Below, piece after piece: positions 8,082 through 11,305 of a stretch of DNA of 11,305 bases; positions within the stretch are counted from its first letter, which is position 1, and each line of letters opens with the position of its first letter. The stretch is from JAZNUH01 sp045592225 (GTDB lineage Bacteria; Bacillota; Clostridia; UMGS1883; UMGS1540): assembly GCA_045592225.1 (NCBI GenBank), contig JAZNUH010000115.1:1-11305 (forward strand). Reading direction: 5' to 3'. The position numbers and the translations under genes were made by a program. Below the pieces are notes generated by a model, which was not told where the DNA came from, made no database searches, and saw nothing but the letters and a program-made list of their open reading frames with translations.

Positions 8082-8113
8082 CTGGTTATATAAAAAACTC
8101 CTTTTCTGGTAAT
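8081..8113. promoter_or_regulatory. 9-bp direct repeat, candidate MocR operator
   Basis: TCTGGTTAT (8081-8089) and TCTGGTAAT (8105-8113) match at 8 of 9 positions and are 24 bp apart, start to start. On the other strand they read ATAACCAGA and ATTACCAGA. They resemble the ATACCA direct repeats bound by GabR. One copy abuts the regulator's start codon; the other touches the likely -35 of the divergent transporter gene. This placement suits autorepression plus control of the transporter. Confidence 0.5.
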
Positions 8114-8139
8114 TGAGATATAATCAGATTTATTATAAT
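8113..8139 (+). promoter_or_regulatory. Likely promoter of the ECF S component
   Basis: Plus strand: TTGAGA (8113-8118) and TATAAT (8134-8139) with a short 15-bp spacer. The poor spacing suggests an activator-dependent promoter. Its -10 overlaps that of the regulator's promoter on the other strand, so the two should compete. A second TATAAT at 8119-8124 has no usable -35. The short leader (about 27 nt) leaves no room for a riboswitch. Confidence 0.45.
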
Positions 8140-8160
8140 ATAAGTACATCAATTTGTAAA
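8132..8160 (-). promoter_or_regulatory. Promoter of the MocR-type regulator
   Basis: Minus strand: -35 TTTACA (8160-8155), 17-bp spacer, -10 TATAAT (8137-8132). Transcription would start near 8125 and give a leader of about 44 nt that contains both copies of the direct repeat. Confidence 0.7.
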
Positions 8161-8172
8161 GGGGTCTTTAGT

Positions 8173-8652
8173 ATGAAAACAAAAAAGGTAGTAATGGCAG
8201 CAATGCTTGCAGCACTTATTTGTGCGACCACAATGTTTATAAAAGTTCCTATGCCCTTTAAAGGTTACATAAACCTGGGGGATTGCTTTGTTTTGCTTGC
8301 GGGATGGATATTATCGCCTGTTTACGGTTTTCTTGCAGCGGCAATAGGCTCGGCAATGGCAGATGTTTTTGCAGGGTTTGCGGTATATGCACCGGCAACC
8401 TTTGTTATAAAAGGATTAATGGCGCTGATAGCGCATATGGGAACCGGGCACAAGGTAAAAGGTGAGATGCTAAGCGGAATAGCGGCAGAGCTTGTTATGG
8501 TGGGCGGCTATCTTGTGTTTGAAAGCATATTATACGGATTTACTCCCTCGCTTGTAAATGTACCTTTAAATGGAATACAGGGAGTAGCGGGGCTGGTAAC
8601 AGGACTTGTGCTGCTGAGAATAATAAAAAAGAGTAAAATAAACTTGTTATAA
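8173..8652 (+). CDS. ECF transporter S component (vitamin uptake membrane protein)
   Basis: The 159-residue, very hydrophobic product has about six membrane helices. An alanine-rich first helix (VVMAAMLAALICATTMF) is suited to docking on EcfT. The motif GYINLGD (31-37) and the stretch SPVYGFLAAAIGSAMADVFA (48-67) are typical of the PF07155-like/HmpT-PdxU group of S components. It would capture a vitamin or precursor outside and work with a shared EcfA-EcfA'-EcfT module, which is not in the window. The substrate cannot be read from the sequence. The neighbouring PLP-binding regulator makes a vitamin B6 form plausible; hydroxymethylpyrimidine is an alternative. The start is the ATG at 8173 (MKTKKV), with AAAGGGG 8 nt upstream. 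A longer frame from 8113 would include the promoter. Confidence 0.87.
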   Translation: MKTKKVVMAAMLAALICATTMFIKVPMPFKGYINLGDCFVLLAGWILSPVYGFLAAAIGSAMADVFAGFAVYAPATFVIKGLMALIAHMGTGHKVKGEMLSGIAAELVMVGGYLVFESILYGFTPSLVNVPLNGIQGVAGLVTGLVLLRIIKKSKINLL

Positions 8653-8685
8653 ACAAAAAACCCGGCACATGCCGGGTTTTTTGTT
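8652..8685. terminator. Two-way intrinsic terminator
   Basis: A perfect 15-bp inverted repeat (8652-8666 and 8671-8685) surrounds the loop ACAT. The GC core CCCGGC/GCCGGG is flanked by six A on one side and six T on the other. It works on paper in both directions, ending the S component (whose stop it touches) and the convergent GH172 gene. Confidence 0.93.
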
Positions 8686-8716
8686 GAAAGTTAAAATGAC
8701 ATTGTACGCAGAAATA

Positions 8717-9769
8717 TTATATTATTTCTAATTCATCTGCCGAAGGGAATTTTGGAAAGCTTTTGCATATACTGTCCTGATACCAGAATGCAACAGAAGA
8801 AATATCGTCCTGAAGCGGCAAATAACGCCTGCCGGTTCTCCAGCCCAAGGCCTGGATTGTTACCCTTATGTCTTTTTTAAAGTAGATGGGATCGGTTATA
8901 TGCCATCTGTAAAGCGAGAATCTCTGCTGTGAGTTATACAACCCGTCCGGACGTATTACCTTGGCGAGACCTGCGTAAGGCGTGCAGAATTCCTGATATT
9001 CTCCGCCAATATCGAAACTCCATGAGCCACAGAAATAATCCTCCGTTCCTGTTCCGCAAATGGTTGGGTAGTCTTTATCCCCGTCAAGATAGAACTTAAT
9101 TTCACCTTCACCCCACCAACCGGTATTATTTACGCCCCAGAACAAATAGGTTCCTACATAGTGACCATTACCTTCCACATTATCTAAAATTGTATAATTC
9201 TCTTTATACGGAAGAGGATTTGTCCTTCTGAACTGGGCGTGGAAATACCCGTGACCCTCAGGTACATCGCCTAAAAGATAATCAATCTGATAATAGACCG
9301 TAACATCTGTTGTGAAAAGATTTTCAATGGTTATTCTGCACTTTTTGTAAAAGGGCATATCCCAATAGCAATTAAATCCTCTTTTTGGATTTACACAAAC
9401 CGGTAGAGACGTAAGTTGTGCATAATTCTGATGTTCAGCAGATGCAAAAAAATCACCCAGAGGCACTTCAACAGAGGGAGTGTCACTTCCGTCCCAATAC
9501 ATTCTGATAACAAGCATTCTGTTTTTGGGGCAGCTGTCAGTAATCCATATATGTTTTATGATGCCGGTGCCATCTATATCAGCAAGTGTAAAGGTTTCAC
9601 CTGCCGGTACTACAACAGAAGGGGAGATTTTCCATCCTTTCCCCAAATCCCTTGCATAATTTTCTCCTGTTCCGTGCTCTGCCATTCCACCCCTGCCTTT
9701 TTCACCATTAAAATTTTCAGCAGAAATTGACCGGGATTCAAAGTTCTGCATTTTTGATAAGCTTAACAT
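8717..9769 (-). CDS. Glycoside hydrolase family 172 (DUF2961) protein, cytoplasmic
   Basis: The 350-residue product fits the DUF2961/GH172 family, whose characterised members act on difructose dianhydride I or on D-arabinofuranosyl linkages. The N-terminal part has the family's RGGMAEHGTG-like turn and a beta-sandwich with HIWIT (73-77) and VIRMYWDG (87-94). The likely catalytic glutamates are in WWGEGEIKFYLDG (Glu221/Glu223) and in GTGTEDYF (Glu243). The length is normal for single-domain members. No signal peptide is present, so it should act inside the cell on imported oligosaccharides; the actual sugar cannot be told. The ATG at 9769 (MLSLSKMQNF) is chosen, with AAGGAGG 10 nt upstream. 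A GTG two codons earlier, 4 nt from that site, is a weaker choice. The frame is open to 9868, but the extra peptide is encoded by promoter DNA. Confidence 0.9.
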   Translation of the reverse strand: MLSLSKMQNFESRSISAENFNGEKGRGGMAEHGTGENYARDLGKGWKISPSVVVPAGETFTLADIDGTGIIKHIWITDSCPKNRMLVIRMYWDGSDTPSVEVPLGDFFASAEHQNYAQLTSLPVCVNPKRGFNCYWDMPFYKKCRITIENLFTTDVTVYYQIDYLLGDVPEGHGYFHAQFRRTNPLPYKENYTILDNVEGNGHYVGTYLFWGVNNTGWWGEGEIKFYLDGDKDYPTICGTGTEDYFCGSWSFDIGGEYQEFCTPYAGLAKVIRPDGLYNSQQRFSLYRWHITDPIYFKKDIRVTIQALGWRTGRRYLPLQDDISSVAFWYQDSICKSFPKFPSADELEII

Positions 9770-9779
9770 CTTCACACAT

Positions 9780-9786
9780 CCTCCTT
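9780..9786 (-). promoter_or_regulatory. Ribosome binding site of the GH172 gene
   Basis: AAGGAGG on the minus strand, 10 nt before the ATG at 9769 and 4 nt before an in-frame GTG. It rules out the long N-terminal extension. Confidence 0.8.
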
Positions 9787-9811
9787 GATTTATATTGTAA
9801 GTTTTGCTATA

Positions 9812-9838
9812 ATTATAGTAATTTATTGAATAAGTCAA
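9812..9838 (-). promoter_or_regulatory. Likely promoter of the GH172 gene, with a 12-bp palindrome at the -10
   Basis: Minus strand: TTGACT (9838-9833), then TATAAT (9817-9812), with a short 15-bp spacer. The -10 lies within a perfect palindrome, CTATAATTATAG (9807-9818), which also puts a TATAAT on the plus strand at 9808-9813. The leader would be about 36 nt. The short spacing suggests regulation. Confidence 0.45.
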
Positions 9839-9953
9839 AATAGCAATTTTAGTTAATAAATTTATCATTTATTCATTCAGCAGATTTTTCAAAACCTATG
9901 TCGGGTGTTCTCCGTCAGTTTATCGCAAAAAAACGTATAACCAAAGCCTGCCG

Positions 9954-9988
9954 CTGCAATAGGCATGAAAGAATTATTGACATTGCAG
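9954..9988. repeat. 7-bp inverted repeat over the -35 of the secreted glycosidase gene
   Basis: CTGCAAT (9954-9960) and ATTGCAG (9982-9988) are exact inverse copies 28 bp apart. With one extra base in the right arm the match extends to CCG/CGG. The right arm overlaps the end of the -35 box, so this could be an operator. The rest of 9839-9976 shows no gene or hairpin that I can support. Confidence 0.35.
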
Positions 9989-10006
9989 TCGGGCGTGTTG
10001 TATAAT
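9977..10006 (+). promoter_or_regulatory. Promoter of the secreted glycosidase gene
   Basis: Plus strand: TTGACA (9977-9982), 18-bp spacer, TATAAT (10001-10006), both consensus boxes. Transcription would start near 10013, giving a leader of about 29 nt before the ATG at 10042. Confidence 0.75.
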
Positions 10007-10041
10007 GCCATGTAGAAAGAAAAGAGGAAAGGTGACCCAAA

Positions 10042-11305
10042 ATGAAAAAAAGACTTTTGGCAACACTTATCTGTATAATAATGACAACTGTGACTGTATT
10101 TTCTGCCATAGCAGTATTGGCGGCAGATGAAGGGATACAGATAAATGATGATATTATAAAAAACGGCGGATTTGAAGAGGAAATAACAGATGATAATTGG
10201 CTGGGCTTTGGCACCAGAGAAGAGGGTAAGGAAATTTCTCTTGTCAGCGCGGAGGACGAACCGGAAAATGTGCACTCGGGAAAATATGCCGCAAAGCTTG
10301 TTACAAACGGTGGAGAGAGAATATACTGCGTACAACGCTATCTTTATGACTGGATGAGCGAATGTGAATATACCCTTTCCTTTTGGTACAAAGGAACCGC
10401 GGGTAACAATGATTTTGAGGTTGTTATTGAAGAATGGGGCGGTGGCAAGGTTGTAGGCAATTACTACTCGGGTAAGCTTGGCTCTGCCTCGGAATGGACA
10501 AAGATTACAGGTACTTTCCGTGCCGTATCGGGGGTTGAGGATTTCAGAATTGTGCCCCAGGTATCTGCAGCAGGCTCGGAAATATATCTTGATGATGTAA
10601 GTCTTGTAGTAAAAAACGGACCTGAAAAGTATTTCGCGGTTGAAACAGATCAGGTATTTTACAATGAAGACTACGATTATGCTACAGTAACTTCGAAATT
10701 ACATAAGCTTTATTCGGGTGGCAGTTATACCTACGATTATACAATCAAGCGTGGGGTTATGACTTATGCCAAGGGTTCGAATATTGCCATTGACGGTGAC
10801 GAAACAAAGCTTGTAATTGATATTACTGGTATGGCAAAAAAGGCTAATTATGTTTTAACCATTACCTATAAAAAAGAAGGTACCATCATACAGACCGAAA
10901 AGAAAAAGATATGCAGAATTGACCGCCCGAAAAACCTTACAAAAGATGGTGTGTACATGGTGGACGGCAAGCCCTTTGAACCGGTTTATGCATATCATTT
11001 TGACCTAAACGACGCGGAAGATGCGGCAAAAGCGGGCGTCAATGTTATTCAGTGGGCACCAACCGACGGAACCAACGAGACTATAACATTGGCTGAACTT
11101 GACAGACTGGATGAGCTGGGACTTAAGGCGGCTGTTGTATGCTACTGGGGTATGAAGCCGGCGGGACACCCCGATAACAGCGCACGCATTGCAACCTTTG
11201 TAAGCAAGGTAAAGAACCATCCGGCAGTATTTTGCTATATGGTAATGGATGAGCCATTTTCTCATGCAAACAGCTTTGGTGGGGTGGATGCTATGGAGGA
11301 CTATC
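10042..11305 (+). CDS. Secreted multidomain glycoside hydrolase-like protein, C-terminus cut by the window
   Basis: The frame is open to the right edge: 421 codons are visible. The ATG at 10042 follows AAAGGTG. Residues 1-27 are a signal peptide (MKKRLLATLICIIMTTVTVF core, cleavage likely at VLA/AD); no lipobox is seen, so export to the surface or medium is expected. Residues about 36-190 look like a CBM4/9-type carbohydrate-binding sandwich: NGGFEE, SGKYAAKLV, YTLSFWYKG, and the closing SEIYLDDVSLV. Residues about 196-292 look like an Ig-like linker domain. From about 300 a TIM barrel begins (VYMVDGKPFEPVYAYHF, AGVNVIQWAP, LDELGLKAAVVCYWG). The stretch HPAVFCYMVMDEPF puts a DEP motif at the end of a strand, the usual place of the acid/base Glu (Glu404) in clan GH-A-like enzymes. 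I cannot assign a GH family, and the nucleophile lies beyond the edge. Confidence 0.83.
   Translation, partial: MKKRLLATLICIIMTTVTVFSAIAVLAADEGIQINDDIIKNGGFEEEITDDNWLGFGTREEGKEISLVSAEDEPENVHSGKYAAKLVTNGGERIYCVQRYLYDWMSECEYTLSFWYKGTAGNNDFEVVIEEWGGGKVVGNYYSGKLGSASEWTKITGTFRAVSGVEDFRIVPQVSAAGSEIYLDDVSLVVKNGPEKYFAVETDQVFYNEDYDYATVTSKLHKLYSGGSYTYDYTIKRGVMTYAKGSNIAIDGDETKLVIDITGMAKKANYVLTITYKKEGTIIQTEKKKICRIDRPKNLTKDGVYMVDGKPFEPVYAYHFDLNDAEDAAKAGVNVIQWAPTDGTNETITLAELDRLDELGLKAAVVCYWGMKPAGHPDNSARIATFVSKVKNHPAVFCYMVMDEPFSHANSFGGVDAMEDY

Noticed and set aside
8113..8172. 20-codon N-terminal extension of the ECF S component
   Set aside because: This stretch holds the promoter -10 boxes and the ribosome binding site; the ATG at 8173 is the natural start.
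8082..8172. Riboswitch (thiamine or other vitamin) upstream of the ECF S component
   Set aside because: The whole intergenic space is 91 bp and the expected leader is about 27 nt, too short for an aptamer; no conserved aptamer motif is seen.
9889..10335. 148-residue open frame on the minus strand, rich in Cys, Phe and Tyr
   Set aside because: It runs antisense through the promoter and signal-peptide region of the secreted enzyme, has no convincing ribosome binding site and resembles no family; a shadow frame.
11005..11265. 86-residue minus-strand open frame
   Set aside because: Antisense to the TIM-barrel coding region, whose plus-strand frame gives clear domain motifs.

Overview
The window looks like part of a chromosome from a low- to mid-GC anaerobic Firmicute, most likely a gut-type clostridium. 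This is inferred from strong AAGGAGG-type ribosome binding sites, TTGACA/TATAAT-type promoters, an ECF vitamin-transporter S component with a MocR-type regulator, and carbohydrate-active enzymes. No rRNA, tRNA, CRISPR array or insertion sequence was seen.

Left part (1-6976, minus strand): a V-type (A/V) ATPase operon read leftwards as E - DUF2764 - A - B - D - I - K. K runs off the left edge. The genes are packed tightly: two 4-bp ATGA overlaps, two 2-bp gaps, one 14-bp gap with a TTG start, and a 23-bp gap before K. A strong promoter with an extended -10 lies just before E. The layout and several motifs (GERAGEV in A, SISGEPYN in B, a DUF2764 protein between E and A) match the chlamydial/spirochaete/Bacteroidetes type of bacterial V-ATPase. 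The enterococcal/clostridial ntpIKECFABD(G) layout is different. No C, F or G/H subunit gene occurs in the visible stretch.

Middle (6981-8685): a MocR/GntR-type regulator (minus) diverges from a small membrane protein that is an ECF transporter S component (plus). The 91-bp space between them holds overlapping core promoters and a 9-bp direct repeat that is a good operator candidate. The regulator keeps its winged helix and PLP lysine but stops about 95 residues earlier than full-length relatives. A perfect 15-bp inverted repeat forms a two-way terminator after the S component. A vitamin B6-type substrate is plausible but not proven.

Right part (8717-11305): a cytoplasmic GH172/DUF2961 glycosidase (minus) and, diverging from it, a secreted multidomain protein (plus) that runs off the right edge. 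The latter has a signal peptide, a CBM-like domain, a beta-sandwich linker domain and the start of a TIM-barrel glycosidase with a DEP motif. They suggest a small glycan-use locus with one extracellular and one intracellular enzyme.
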